From positions 1-60,319 of the forward strand of contig CANPZB010000003.1 of NCBI GenBank assembly GCA_947588755.1: 60,319 bases of DNA, given 5' to 3'. The translations under genes and the position numbers were made by a program. Of this stretch, positions 35,093-44,920 are shown in pieces; within the stretch, counting starts at the first letter, position 1, and every line of letters starts with the position of its first letter. The notes under the pieces were generated by a model. That model ran no database searches. It was not told the origin of the DNA and saw only the letters and a program-made list of their open reading frames with translations. This DNA is from Candidatus Gastranaerophilales bacterium (lineage in GTDB: Bacteria > Cyanobacteriota > Vampirovibrionia > Gastranaerophilales > Gastranaerophilaceae).

Positions 35093-37237
35093 ATGACAAT
35101 ACCGGAAACAAAAAAATTTGAAATTGAAATCGGCGGTAAAACCGTTACCGTTGAAACCGGAAAATATGCTCAATCCACAAACGGTTCCGTTACGGTAAGA
35201 TGCGGTGATACAATGCTTTTTGTACACTGCGTTGTATCCAAAGAACCCAGAGTCGGAATAGATTTTTTCCCGTTGCTAATCGATTATGAAGAAAGGATGT
35301 CCTCAATAGGCAGAATTCCCGGCGGTTACAACCGTTCGGAAGGCAAGGCAAGTGATAAGGCCATTCTTATTTCACGTTTGATAGACAGACCTATCAGACC
35401 TCTGTTCCCTAAAGGATACAGAAATGATATACAAATAGTTGCACAACTTTTCAGCTATGACCAGCAAAACCAGCCCGATACACTGGCTATGCTTGGTGCA
35501 TCTTGTTCTTTGATGTTATCAGGTGCTCCTTTTGAAGGCCCTATCGGTGCGGTAAGAGTTTCACGCGACGAAAACGGCAATATGATTGCTAATCCTACTC
35601 ATTATCAGGCTGATAAATCAGACCTTGATATCGTTGTTGCGGGTACTCACGACAGCGTTATAATGGTTGAAGCAGGATGTAAGTTCGTTACGGAAGATGA
35701 TATTATGAATGCCGTTGAATTTGCTCAGGTTGAAATCAGAAAACAGTGCGATGCTCAGCTTGAATTCGCAAAAGCTTGCGGCGTTGTTAAGGAAGAATTC
35801 GTTAACCCTTACGACACAACTGAATTAAAAAATATCATTAATGAAACGGCTCACGATATGATTTTTGATGCTTATCACAATTTCGACAGAACTTACAGAC
35901 AGGAAAAACTTGAAGAAGCTAAAAAACTTGTCAAAGAAAAAATCGATGCATTGCCCGATGACCATTATATTAAACAAATAATGGAAGAAACAGGTATAGA
36001 CTTTGTGGCTGAAGAATTTAAAGCTGCCGAAAAGAAAATTATGCGTTCAATGATTTTGGATGAAGGTGTCAGAGCCGACGGCAGAAAGCCGACGGAAGTA
36101 CGTCCTATATGGTGCGAAGTCGGAGTTATCCCAAGAGCACACGGTTCGGCAGTGTTTACGAGAGGTCAAACACAAATTCTTTCGGTTGCAACTCTTGCAG
36201 GGCCGGCAATGAAACAGGAACTTGACGGAGTTGACCCCGAAACCGAAAAAACTTATATGCATAAATACATATTCCCCGGTTTTTCCGTCGGTGAAGTTAA
36301 ACCCTTGAGAGGACCGGGCAGACGTGAAGTCGGGCATGGTAATTTGGCGGAAAGAGCAAATGTTCCTGCGTTACCTTCTCAAGATGAATTTGGTTACACA
36401 ATTCGCGTAACTTCCGATGTACTTGAATCCAACGGCTCAACTTCAATGGGTTCAACTTGCGGTTCTTCAATGGCGTTGATGAATGCGGGTGTTCCCGTAA
36501 AATGCATGATTGGCGGTGTTGCAATGGGTATGATTACCGAAGAAGGAAAAGAACCCGTTGTGTTAACAGATATTCAAGGTATTGAAGATTTTCTCGGTGA
36601 TATGGACTTCAAAGTTACGGGAAATGATGACGGTATTACGGCACTGCAAATGGATATGAAAGCTAAAGGTATTGCAAACGATACATTAAGACGTGCATTA
36701 CAACAGGCAAAAGAGGGCAGATTACATATTTTAGGCGAAATGAGAAAAGTTATTACAAAACCCGCCGAAAGCCTTTCGCCATTTGCACCGAGTATTTCGA
36801 CCATGAACATTCCCGTTGAAGATATCGGAACCGTAATAGGACCCGGCGGAAAACAAATACGTGCAATTATCGATGCTTCGGGTGCCGAAATCGATATTCA
36901 GGATTCAGGTCTTGTTACAATAACTTCCAACGATCAGGAAGGTGCCGAAATCGCCAAAAGAATGATTAGAGAACTTACCTTCAAACCCGAACAAGGTATG
37001 GTATTGAAAGGTAAAGTCGTCAGAATTATACCTATTGGTGCTTTTGTTGAACTTGCACCGGGCAAAGACGGTATGGTTCATATTTCGCAAGTTTGCAACG
37101 AACGAATTGAAACTATTGAACCGCATTTGCAAATCGGGCAGGAAGTTATCGTCAAAGTAATTAAAATTGACGATAAAGGCAGAGTAAACCTTACTATCAA
37201 AGGTGTTAGCGAAGAAGAAAAAGCTCAGTTAAATTAA
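35093..37237 (+). CDS. pnp: Polyribonucleotide nucleotidyltransferase
   Basis: The 714-residue protein has two RNase PH domains (second one about 315-545 with the PGFSVGEVKPLRGPGRREVGHG and STSMGSTCGSSMALMNAG blocks), a KH domain with GxxG (IGPGGKQIRAI, about 580) and a C-terminal S1 domain (about 640-708). It degrades mRNA 3' to 5' with phosphate. AAAGGA lies before the ATG. rpsO, its common neighbour, is not adjacent. Confidence 0.97.
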   Translation: MTIPETKKFEIEIGGKTVTVETGKYAQSTNGSVTVRCGDTMLFVHCVVSKEPRVGIDFFPLLIDYEERMSSIGRIPGGYNRSEGKASDKAILISRLIDRPIRPLFPKGYRNDIQIVAQLFSYDQQNQPDTLAMLGASCSLMLSGAPFEGPIGAVRVSRDENGNMIANPTHYQADKSDLDIVVAGTHDSVIMVEAGCKFVTEDDIMNAVEFAQVEIRKQCDAQLEFAKACGVVKEEFVNPYDTTELKNIINETAHDMIFDAYHNFDRTYRQEKLEEAKKLVKEKIDALPDDHYIKQIMEETGIDFVAEEFKAAEKKIMRSMILDEGVRADGRKPTEVRPIWCEVGVIPRAHGSAVFTRGQTQILSVATLAGPAMKQELDGVDPETEKTYMHKYIFPGFSVGEVKPLRGPGRREVGHGNLAERANVPALPSQDEFGYTIRVTSDVLESNGSTSMGSTCGSSMALMNAGVPVKCMIGGVAMGMITEEGKEPVVLTDIQGIEDFLGDMDFKVTGNDDGITALQMDMKAKGIANDTLRRALQQAKEGRLHILGEMRKVITKPAESLSPFAPSISTMNIPVEDIGTVIGPGGKQIRAIIDASGAEIDIQDSGLVTITSNDQEGAEIAKRMIRELTFKPEQGMVLKGKVVRIIPIGAFVELAPGKDGMVHISQVCNERIETIEPHLQIGQEVIVKVIKIDDKGRVNLTIKGVSEEEKAQLN

Positions 37238-37251
37238 TTGAGAAAAGATAA

Positions 37252-37344
37252 AAGAAGAACCGTTTGAACTGAACCCTAAAAGCGGACAAAGTAAAAAAAA
37301 GTCGGTTTTAGAGTTTCGGTTCGGTTAACGGTTCTTTTTTTTTT
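37252..37344 (+). terminator. Long imperfect terminator hairpin after pnp
   Basis: AAGAACCGTT at the start and AACGGTTCTT at the end enclose two further paired blocks (around CTAAAA and TTTTAG), with an A-rich loop. Nine or more T follow. The stem is about 30 bp with bulges, longer than most terminators. Confidence 0.85.
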
Positions 37345-39595
37345 ATATTTTAAATACCGACCTTATTTCAAAAGGCAGTTTATTTATTATGTTTTCATTA
37401 ATATAATCAAAGGTTTTGGGGGAATATCGTTTTATGTAATTTATTCCTTCAGCATCTATTGCCGCACAGACAAAGACTTTTTCGGGTTGGTCCATTGTAA
37501 ATGAACATAATATATGTTCCATTTTTGCATTCAGAATATCTTTCGAGACGTCTTTTTTCAGCAAAAATCTTGCACTTCCGCCGTATAATTTCAGATAAGC
37601 CGTAAGGTCTTTGCGAAAATCTTCTTTATTCCTGAACTGTTTGTTATTGAGATATTTGCTTAAAGAATAAAATACGGTATTTATACCTTCAAAGTTTTTA
37701 TATTGGTTGGCGGTTGACTTAGTCGGGTCATAATTTCTAAGCATATCCAATATTTTCAGTGTTATTATTCTTGCTTCGGAATCCGTTAGCGGACGTTTGT
37801 AACTGTTATATTTATCATTGATGACACCGGCATTATTTAATATCAATTTCTGCACGTCTTCACCATGCAGAGAATAGAGTTTAACAAATTCAAAAGGATT
37901 TAAGAAAAATAACCTTCCCGCAGAGTCGTGCATGAATTTCATATAAAATTCACTCAATGACTGCTGAAGTGCCATTGCATCATTTTTATTGGCATCATTA
38001 AATTTTTTGTATAATCTTATTGTTTTTTCTTCTGCGGTATTTATATCTTCAAGTCTGTCGTCTTTTGGCAGAGTAATATTTTTATCGGACAGCAATTTAG
38101 TCAGAATGTATTTATCGTCAATATCTTCCGAGTTGTTCAAAAATCTTATAAATTTTTCAGTGAAGCTTTTGGGCAGAAATCTCATTTGTTCTCTGAAATC
38201 ATCTCCCAAACTTTCTCTTAAATTTGCAAGAATGACAATTTCGCCTTCATCGGTCGAGAATTTATATGTTTCAACATTATATTTTCCTTTGGCTTGCTTT
38301 ATTGCTTCTTCAAGTGAAATTTTTTCGTTTTTTTGCGTTGAAGGTGCAATTTCGTTATCGGCAGCTTCACTTTCATCAACATCTGTTTGTGCAAACAGGT
38401 TGTTGTATTCTTCCTGAATACGATTATGCTCTTTCATTTGTTCAATACGTTTGGGTTTAATGTTATGAGCATATTCAAGAAGTTCTTGAAATTCTTCGTT
38501 TTGACCGTCGGTTCCGTAGACATCAAAGAAAAATTTTATGGTTGATTTCATAACTTTGGAACGTAATTCTTTTGTTTCGGGGTTTTTCCAATAGTCGTCG
38601 AGAATTTGTTTTTGTGATTTTGAAAGCCCTTCATAGTTTTCAAAAAATTCACTCATTTCTGGCGAAACATGAAGTTTTTCAAGTACAACAGAATTGATTT
38701 CACTCATATATTTTGCAACGAAAGTTAATGCACCTTTGTCGCTGATACCTGTCTTTTTAATATGTTTTGCGGTTTCTTCCGAGTTTCCGTTACCTTTAAT
38801 TAAAGAATCCGCCAGTTTATCGATTTCCCAATCTTTAACTTTTTCAAATCGTTTCTTTTCTTCAGTGTTTACGTTTTGTCTGACTGTATGCACCGCATTA
38901 AGCTGCCTGTCAGTTTTTAACGGGTTACGGGGTTTATATTCGTACGGAAATTCTTCTCTTGTTGCGGTAAGCGATTTCCAGAACGCATTGTTAGGAAATT
39001 TTATACCGTAAGCAGCTAAAGTATCGTAACCTATCGGGCTTAAATCTTTATAGTATACAGAAATGTCTTTTTTAAAGTCCGTATTTATTTCCTTAAGCGT
39101 TTTAGCTTCGGTATATATTTTTTTGAGGATGTAGTGACCTAAGTTATCATTTCCGTTTTTAAAAAGTGATTTTCCGTCCTCTTTCATCAAATCGATTTCG
39201 GCAAGTATGCCGGTTCTCGCCTTTCTGTTAGGGGTATCGGTAAGGTTTTTGAATAACGGTTCATCATAATATAATCTTTTTACCTGCTCAAGATTTTTAG
39301 TTTCTTTTATATCTTCAAAAACGAGTTTAAGCATCTGAGCGGGAGGCATTTTCTGTCTGTCCTCGTAATCGGCATTCAGATATTCTTTCATTGTGTCAGG
39401 CATTCCGTTTTTGTTAAACGGCTGTGCATAAAAGTTTTGAGGAGTTCTGAAAAGTCTTGCTTTAAATAAAATATTATAATCTCCGTACGAAACAGGAGTA
39501 TAATCAAGCTCTTTGTAATCGTGAGTTTTGTCAGCAGACGGTAAAACCAAACCGTTATGACTGCGGGGTAAAAAATTAATTTTTTGTATTTGCAT
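37343..39595 (-). CDS. Large cytoplasmic orphan protein
   Basis: I do not recognise this 750-residue protein. It is hydrophilic and mostly helical, with no signal peptide or membrane helix. The N-terminal 60 residues are extended and contain YNILFKARLF near residue 41, the motif type seen in other orphans here. A low-complexity linker lies around residues 393-412. It stands alone, with pnp convergent and a PfkB kinase gene divergent. Confidence 0.65.
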   Translation of the reverse strand: MQIQKINFLPRSHNGLVLPSADKTHDYKELDYTPVSYGDYNILFKARLFRTPQNFYAQPFNKNGMPDTMKEYLNADYEDRQKMPPAQMLKLVFEDIKETKNLEQVKRLYYDEPLFKNLTDTPNRKARTGILAEIDLMKEDGKSLFKNGNDNLGHYILKKIYTEAKTLKEINTDFKKDISVYYKDLSPIGYDTLAAYGIKFPNNAFWKSLTATREEFPYEYKPRNPLKTDRQLNAVHTVRQNVNTEEKKRFEKVKDWEIDKLADSLIKGNGNSEETAKHIKKTGISDKGALTFVAKYMSEINSVVLEKLHVSPEMSEFFENYEGLSKSQKQILDDYWKNPETKELRSKVMKSTIKFFFDVYGTDGQNEEFQELLEYAHNIKPKRIEQMKEHNRIQEEYNNLFAQTDVDESEAADNEIAPSTQKNEKISLEEAIKQAKGKYNVETYKFSTDEGEIVILANLRESLGDDFREQMRFLPKSFTEKFIRFLNNSEDIDDKYILTKLLSDKNITLPKDDRLEDINTAEEKTIRLYKKFNDANKNDAMALQQSLSEFYMKFMHDSAGRLFFLNPFEFVKLYSLHGEDVQKLILNNAGVINDKYNSYKRPLTDSEARIITLKILDMLRNYDPTKSTANQYKNFEGINTVFYSLSKYLNNKQFRNKEDFRKDLTAYLKLYGGSARFLLKKDVSKDILNAKMEHILCSFTMDQPEKVFVCAAIDAEGINYIKRYSPKTFDYINENIINKLPFEIRSVFKI

Positions 39596-39666
39596 ATAGT
39601 TTTTCCTTATCTTTCAATTTTAATAAAATGTGTAAAAATTTTTTTTTGTTACATGATTAAAAAAAA

Positions 39667-39695
39667 TTAACAATAAGAATATTTTATGATATAAT
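39667..39695 (+). promoter_or_regulatory. Sigma70-type promoter of the PfkB kinase gene
   Basis: TTAACA (39667-39672), 17 bases, TATAAT (39690-39695). The start codon is 23 bases downstream, with AGGAG between. Confidence 0.7.
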
Positions 39696-39717
39696 CCGTT
39701 TTGAACAGGAGATAAAA

Positions 39718-40764
39718 ATGGTTGATATCGTAACAATTGGCAGTGCTACAATGGATGTATTTGTTGAATGTGATGATGCAAATATAGTTTCCGTTTCGGC
39801 AAAGAATAAAAAATCCGAATTTATGAGTTATTCATACGGCTCAAAGATAGAAATCAGTGATTTTGCTTCAAATGTCGGCGGAGGCGGTATTAATACGGCA
39901 GTAAATTTTTCTAATCTCGGCTTTAATACTGCTGCAATTTTTAAAATCGGTGACGATATCTATTCAAAAGGTATTTTTGAATCATTCAAAAATAAAAATG
40001 TTAACCTGTCATATATTGCACAGGATAATAAAATAAGCACGGGATTTTCAATTATTCTGGTAAGTTTTCAGGGCGACAGAACCGTACTTGCTCACAGAGG
40101 AGCAAATGCCGTAATAAAAAAATCGGATATTAATTTTGATATCATAAAAGAAGCAAAACTTTTGTATATTGCACCGCTAAATGGCGAAAGTACCAAAATT
40201 CTTGATGATATAGCCTCTTTTGCAAATGCCAACGACGTATTTGTATGTTTCAATGCGGGTTCGACAAGTATTAAAAAAGGGTTTAGTTATCTGAAAAAAA
40301 TTCTTGAAAACGCAAATATTGTAGTTTTAAATAAAGAAGAAGCTTCACTGGCAACGGGTATATTGGTCAGACCCGATACAAGAGATGAAAAATATTCCGA
40401 AAATCTTATACATCCCGATATAAAATCAATGTTTCAAAAACTTAAAGTCAGGGACTATCAAATTATAGTAATTACTGACGGCGGCTGCGGTGCATACGCT
40501 TATGACGGGAAAAACTATTATTACTGTCCCGTTTTTGACGGCCCTGTTATATCAACTTTAGGTGCGGGAGATGCCTTTGCTTCAACATTCTGTGCGGCAC
40601 TCGGAAAAACCGGACGGGATATAGGAAAATCCTTAATGTATGCTTCCGTAAACTCCGCAGGTGCCGTTTCTCAATTCAGTGCAACTCAGGGATTATTGAC
40701 TTTTGAACAGATAGAACAAAAGTTGAAAGAAAATCCATGCTATACATTTCTTAAAGAAAATTAA
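39718..40764 (+). CDS. PfkB-family carbohydrate kinase
   Basis: The 348-residue ribokinase-fold protein has the N-terminal signature NVGGGGINTAVNFSNLG, the ATP/anion-hole motif LGAGDAFASTF (catalytic Asp in GAGD) and ITDGGCGAYAY before it. Substrates in the family include ribose, fructose and nucleosides; nothing here fixes which. A well-placed promoter and AGGAG precede it. Two small orphans follow. Confidence 0.88.
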   Translation: MVDIVTIGSATMDVFVECDDANIVSVSAKNKKSEFMSYSYGSKIEISDFASNVGGGGINTAVNFSNLGFNTAAIFKIGDDIYSKGIFESFKNKNVNLSYIAQDNKISTGFSIILVSFQGDRTVLAHRGANAVIKKSDINFDIIKEAKLLYIAPLNGESTKILDDIASFANANDVFVCFNAGSTSIKKGFSYLKKILENANIVVLNKEEASLATGILVRPDTRDEKYSENLIHPDIKSMFQKLKVRDYQIIVITDGGCGAYAYDGKNYYYCPVFDGPVISTLGAGDAFASTFCAALGKTGRDIGKSLMYASVNSAGAVSQFSATQGLLTFEQIEQKLKENPCYTFLKEN

Positions 40765-40820
40765 TTTTTCGGCAAAAAATTTTTTTACGTGTTTTAACTC
40801 TGATGAAAGGATTTTTAATT

Positions 40821-41342
40821 ATGAATTCATTACCTCTATCTAATCAGAGTTTTGGCAGTGTATATGTTGTTAAAGGCAAGAATGCGTCAGATTTAAGGGC
40901 GGTAAAAAATATTTTGATTAAGAGTTTACTGGATACAAATCCGCCTAATTCTAATTTGAAAAATTTTACCGATGTTATAATGCTTCCCGCAAAGGATGAA
41001 GAATGCAAGCTTCTTGTGGCGACAAATGAAGATGCAAATCTGCTCAAAAAATTTATAAAAGGTGTAAAGGATTTGTACAGTATAATTGAATTTGAGCCTA
41101 AAAATGCAAAGGAAAATCTTAACAGGATTTTAATAAATACCCGTTTTAGCGAAGGAGCCGGAAATTCGGGCATGAAATCGTATCTTAGCGAAGCGGAAAG
41201 ATTTTTTGTAAAATTTATATCTTCAACAGGCAGAAAAATTAGCGATATAAAATTTACCACTTCGGAAAAGGTTACAAGAGCAAATAAATTAGGGCGTTTT
41301 AATACTGTTGAAGGGACTTTAATTTTGGATAGCAAGGCTTAA
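40821..41342 (+). CDS. Orphan protein, paralogue of its downstream neighbour
   Basis: This 173-residue protein is counted from ATG 40821, because GAAAGGA lies 8 bases upstream; an earlier ATG (40803) overlaps that site. It starts NQSFGSVYVVKGKNAS near residue 8, matching the next protein (KPAFGSVFAIKGKCDD). The rest is mixed alpha/beta with no signal peptide. Function is unknown. Both genes lie behind the PfkB kinase. Confidence 0.62.
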   Translation: MNSLPLSNQSFGSVYVVKGKNASDLRAVKNILIKSLLDTNPPNSNLKNFTDVIMLPAKDEECKLLVATNEDANLLKKFIKGVKDLYSIIEFEPKNAKENLNRILINTRFSEGAGNSGMKSYLSEAERFFVKFISSTGRKISDIKFTTSEKVTRANKLGRFNTVEGTLILDSKA

Positions 41343-41347
41343 TAAAT

Positions 41348-41947
41348 ATGAAATTAACAGAATTAAGATATAATGCAAACAAACCCGCTTTTGGTTCCGT
41401 TTTCGCAATAAAAGGCAAATGTGATGATAATGACAGAATCGTTATGGCATTTTCAGAAAAATGCAATGAATTTATTTCCGAAATTTGCAGAACAAGAAAG
41501 TTAAATTTAAACAAAATAAGCGAAAATTTGAGTTCTTTTGACGTAATAAATCTTACGCCGACCGATATTGATGAAACTGTTTGCCTGTTCAGTACAAATG
41601 AGAATACTTTCGACAGTTTTAAATTTGTTGAAAAAAGCAAGAATAATTACTTTTTTGATCTTTATGATGAGACTGACAGAAATAAATGCAATATTGATAT
41701 AAAAGCCAAAGAATATTACGAAAAAGGCGAGATAGACAACTTTTTGGATTGTCTTATCGCAAAACGTAAGATGCTGGCTGAAAATCCAATGGTACTGGCA
41801 AAAAAAATAGTTGACGATTTCAGAAAAAGTGCTGAAGTAAAGTTCCGCAATGTTCCTATTCTTGATGCAAAAGAAGTGCTTGAAGCGATATCAAACAAAA
41901 ATTTTGACTTTATAAAAGGAATTATTTGTAACTTAAAACACTTTTAA
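41348..41947 (+). CDS. Orphan protein, paralogue of its upstream neighbour
   Basis: This 199-residue protein begins 5 bases after the previous stop. It shares the FGSV(F/Y)xxKGK opening (residues 15-24) and a similar layout, but diverges beyond residue 30. No catalytic motif is seen. Its stop overlaps the convergent acetyltransferase gene by 4 bases. Confidence 0.62.
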   Translation: MKLTELRYNANKPAFGSVFAIKGKCDDNDRIVMAFSEKCNEFISEICRTRKLNLNKISENLSSFDVINLTPTDIDETVCLFSTNENTFDSFKFVEKSKNNYFFDLYDETDRNKCNIDIKAKEYYEKGEIDNFLDCLIAKRKMLAENPMVLAKKIVDDFRKSAEVKFRNVPILDAKEVLEAISNKNFDFIKGIICNLKHF

Positions 41948-42486
41948 ACCCGTTTAATGATGTCACAAGGATTTCCTGCTGCTATGACATTTGCGGGTAT
42001 ATCTTTGTTCACAATACTGCCCGCACCTATTACACTGTTATCTCCGATATGCACTCCCGGAAGAACGGTTACGTTTCCGCATATCCAGACATTGTTTCCG
42101 ACCGTAATCGGTGAAGCATAGTCTATGCCTTTTTCTCTAAGAATTTTGTTTGTCGGGTGCATTGATGTGTAAAATGAACAATTCGGACCTATAAGAACAT
42201 TGTCCCCAAAACTTACCGACGCAGAATCCAATATAAGCATATTGTGGTTGGCATAAAAGTTTTCTCCGACGGAAATGTTATATCCGTAATCACACATAAA
42301 GGGCTGTTCTATGAGATAAATTGATTTTGTTTTCCCTATAATATTTTTAATCATTTCCATGCGTAAACCAAGCATATCGGGTGATATACCGTTATATTTA
42401 TGGCAAAGTGATTTACATTTTACCCTTTTGAAAAATAATTCTTTTTCGTTTTCTTTTCTTAAACTGATTTTCTTTTCCGTCTGCAT
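41944..42486 (-). CDS. Maltose/galactoside-type O-acetyltransferase
   Basis: The 180-residue left-handed beta-helix protein has hexapeptide repeats (VSFGDNVLIGPN, ITVGNNVWICGNVTVLPGVHIGDNSVIGAGSIV) and the loop SMHPTN, whose His is the catalytic base in the Maa/LacA/NodL family. The end NPCDIIKRV is typical. It acetylates a sugar hydroxyl with acetyl-CoA; the acceptor is not readable. No clear ribosome site. Confidence 0.88.
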   Translation of the reverse strand: MQTEKKISLRKENEKELFFKRVKCKSLCHKYNGISPDMLGLRMEMIKNIIGKTKSIYLIEQPFMCDYGYNISVGENFYANHNMLILDSASVSFGDNVLIGPNCSFYTSMHPTNKILREKGIDYASPITVGNNVWICGNVTVLPGVHIGDNSVIGAGSIVNKDIPANVIAAGNPCDIIKRV

Positions 42487-42564
42487 AAAAACAGATTAAA
42501 AAATGCTTAAAAAAAATACAATTCCCTAAATAATCAACCGTTAATATTATATTGAAATTTTATA

Positions 42565-44481
42565 TTATTTTTTATTGCGTTTGAAAAATCTTTTTTTCTT
42601 TTTTGTGTCTTTTTTATTTGGATTATTTTGATTTTCTTTTGAATACGTTGGGGCAAAAACACTTGAAGATAAAGCACTTATATATTTATCATTCAAATGA
42701 GCGTAATCAAAAATTATAACCCCTTTTGTATTGAGTTTTCTGGCTTCATGAATTTGTCTTATCAAATCTTCCTCCGAGCCGTTCATAAATGCGACAAAAA
42801 GTCCTGCATACAAGTCGGTTTTATTACTTTTGGATTTAATAACATCCTGCATCATGGAATTAGCCATTTTGGAATTACAGGTTAAAAATAGCGGTGTAAA
42901 TCCGTCTACATAGTTTTGAGCAGACCATGTTTTCCAGTCCTGTTGTTTTTTATCCAATGCGGCAAGTCTGTCGGGGAAAATTACCGCAGATACATATACA
43001 TTTTTTGCTCTGCCTAATTCTCCTGTTTTACGAACCATATCGGAAACTTTCGAACGTCTGTAGCCGTTCCATACGGGCCATAAAGGGTCTGATATTGTTA
43101 GTTCTGCAGGGTCTTTTCCGTATATTTCCTGAAATTCTTTCCTTGCGGCATCTGTATATCCCCAGCTTGACGAATCGTTAACGGCTACACAATTGGGATA
43201 TCTTGCATAGTCAAGGTTAATTCCGTCGGGTTTGTAGCGGGTTATTATTTCGTCCAGAAGTTTCACCAGAAAGTCCTGAACTTGAGGATTTGCTGGGTCA
43301 AGAAAATACCCGTTATGTTCCGAACTTGATTTTGTGGGTTCAACGGAATTCATGTCTTTTTTAGTTTTATTACCCCAAGAAGGATTTCTGGCAAGAATGC
43401 TGTTCGGATTATCCTTTGGAGCCTGATTACCCGTATAAAACGTTTCAAACCAAATATGAACTTTCATATTGTTCTTGTGGGCTTCTTCAATCCAAATCGC
43501 AAGCGGATCAAATCCCGTGAAACTTTCGTTTTGTTCGCTAAATCCGTATGCCTTCATCGTTTCTGACGGGAATATGGTTTTGCCATGAAAATATGATTCG
43601 AGGAAAATATCATTTATCCCTGCTTTTTTAATTCTGTTGATGGTTTGAGTTATCTCTTTTCGATTTTTTTCTACGGGTCTTATCCAGATGCCTTTAAGTT
43701 CACTGCTTTTGTATGGGATAACGCTTTTTAGTGCATCGTTAGCTGCTTCAATGGCAAGTTGTGAATATTTTTGAACTTCGTCGGGATTTTTATATGCTTT
43801 TTTCAAATAATTTTTTGCATCGTTAATATAGCTGTTTGGTACACGCCATTTGTATTCGGGAACACTCGCTTTGTAAAAATCAATCATTTGCTGAGCTTCA
43901 ATAATCTTTTTTTCGGACTCAAAAATGTAACTTTCGGAAGTTGTGTACGTGTACAAAACATCCGTATTGCGGTCAATATATATTTTAGTTCCGACATGAA
44001 TGCTTTTATTCATCCAGTTTTTAGCATTACCGTGACCGCTTACTACAAGTCCGTTTGAAGGGATAAAAGAATCCGCTCCCGAAAGTTCGGTTACGGTATT
44101 ACCTTCAACTATGGCTTCGGCACCAAATTCGTTTGTATTTGTTCTGATACCGTATTCGGGAGTGTATATTACAAGTTGATTAATTCCCCTTGCCCCCGGT
44201 AAATAACTGCCTGATTTGTTTGTAGACGCCGTTGGATTATATGCATCTATTTTTGCTTTCGTATAGCTGAATACAACTTCATTTTTCATCGGTTGATAAG
44301 GCGAATAAATCGGGTTAACATTTGACGGATTATCGCAATTTGTTTGTACGACGACGGGTAAATTATCTGTTCCGTCATTTTTAGAAATAATATTTGTGTT
44401 ATCCGTTATTTCCGCGGCATACGCAGCAGAACATGCCAATAAAAAAGTTGAAATTGTTATAAGAAAATTTTTTTTTATCAT
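42565..44481 (-). CDS. Secreted family-10-like glycoside hydrolase (GHL10/YngK type)
   Basis: The 638-residue protein begins with a signal peptide (FLITISTFLLACSAAYAA before EIT). The barrel starts near residue 260 with KGIWIRPVEKNRKEITQTINRIKKAGIN and continues with WIEEAHKNNMKVHIWFETF, GYFLDPANPQVQDFLVKLLDEI and PDGINLDYARYP, as in the YngK/DUF187 family of predicted cell-wall glycosidases. A 250-residue N-terminal region precedes it and a very basic tail (KKDTKKKKRFFKRNKK) ends it. It lies 20 bases after a small secreted protein gene, probably the same operon. Confidence 0.88.
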   Translation of the reverse strand: MIKKNFLITISTFLLACSAAYAAEITDNTNIISKNDGTDNLPVVVQTNCDNPSNVNPIYSPYQPMKNEVVFSYTKAKIDAYNPTASTNKSGSYLPGARGINQLVIYTPEYGIRTNTNEFGAEAIVEGNTVTELSGADSFIPSNGLVVSGHGNAKNWMNKSIHVGTKIYIDRNTDVLYTYTTSESYIFESEKKIIEAQQMIDFYKASVPEYKWRVPNSYINDAKNYLKKAYKNPDEVQKYSQLAIEAANDALKSVIPYKSSELKGIWIRPVEKNRKEITQTINRIKKAGINDIFLESYFHGKTIFPSETMKAYGFSEQNESFTGFDPLAIWIEEAHKNNMKVHIWFETFYTGNQAPKDNPNSILARNPSWGNKTKKDMNSVEPTKSSSEHNGYFLDPANPQVQDFLVKLLDEIITRYKPDGINLDYARYPNCVAVNDSSSWGYTDAARKEFQEIYGKDPAELTISDPLWPVWNGYRRSKVSDMVRKTGELGRAKNVYVSAVIFPDRLAALDKKQQDWKTWSAQNYVDGFTPLFLTCNSKMANSMMQDVIKSKSNKTDLYAGLFVAFMNGSEEDLIRQIHEARKLNTKGVIIFDYAHLNDKYISALSSSVFAPTYSKENQNNPNKKDTKKKKRFFKRNKK

Positions 44482-44501
44482 TATTTCCGTGTCCGAACAA
44501 A

Positions 44502-44831
44502 CTATAAATCACGCCAATGCGGTGATGTATGAAATTCATGATTCATAAACGAATCATCATCGTAAGCCGGATCAAGATTCATAAAGAAATATCTGACCTG
44601 TTTTATAACCGGTTTGTTATAAAATTTATCCGATTTGGTTTGTTCCTTTTCGTATTCCAAAGAATTAACTCTGTCATAGCTTTTTTCAATAGCCTCAATA
44701 GTTGCCTCGGAATATCCGTGATTTTTAAGATATTCGGGAGAACGAACATCTTCTACGGTCAAATATTCACTATAAGCAGGAACAGCCAGAATTAACCCTA
44801 TAACAGATAAAAGCAAAATTTTATTCTTCAT
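44502..44831 (-). CDS. Small secreted orphan protein
   Basis: This 109-residue protein starts at ATG 44831, with GAGGTG upstream and a good signal peptide directly following (MKNKILLLSVIGLILAVPAYS). The start at 44858 would add nine residues before the signal and lacks a ribosome site. The mature part is charged (SYDRVNSLEYEKEQTKSDK). Function is unknown; it precedes the GH10-like enzyme. Confidence 0.65.
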   Translation of the reverse strand: MKNKILLLSVIGLILAVPAYSEYLTVEDVRSPEYLKNHGYSEATIEAIEKSYDRVNSLEYEKEQTKSDKFYNKPVIKQVRYFFMNLDPAYDDDSFMNHEFHTSPHWRDL

Positions 44832-44920
44832 TACCACCTCAATTTGTACTCTAACCATTATATAATATTGTTTAAAGGTTACAAAATCATTATAATTTCT
44901 TTACAAAAAAAAGCCATATA

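Noticed and set aside
40844-41335. 163-residue minus-strand ORF opposite the 40821 gene
   Set aside because: It is an antisense mirror of a gene that has a ribosome site and a clear paralogue.
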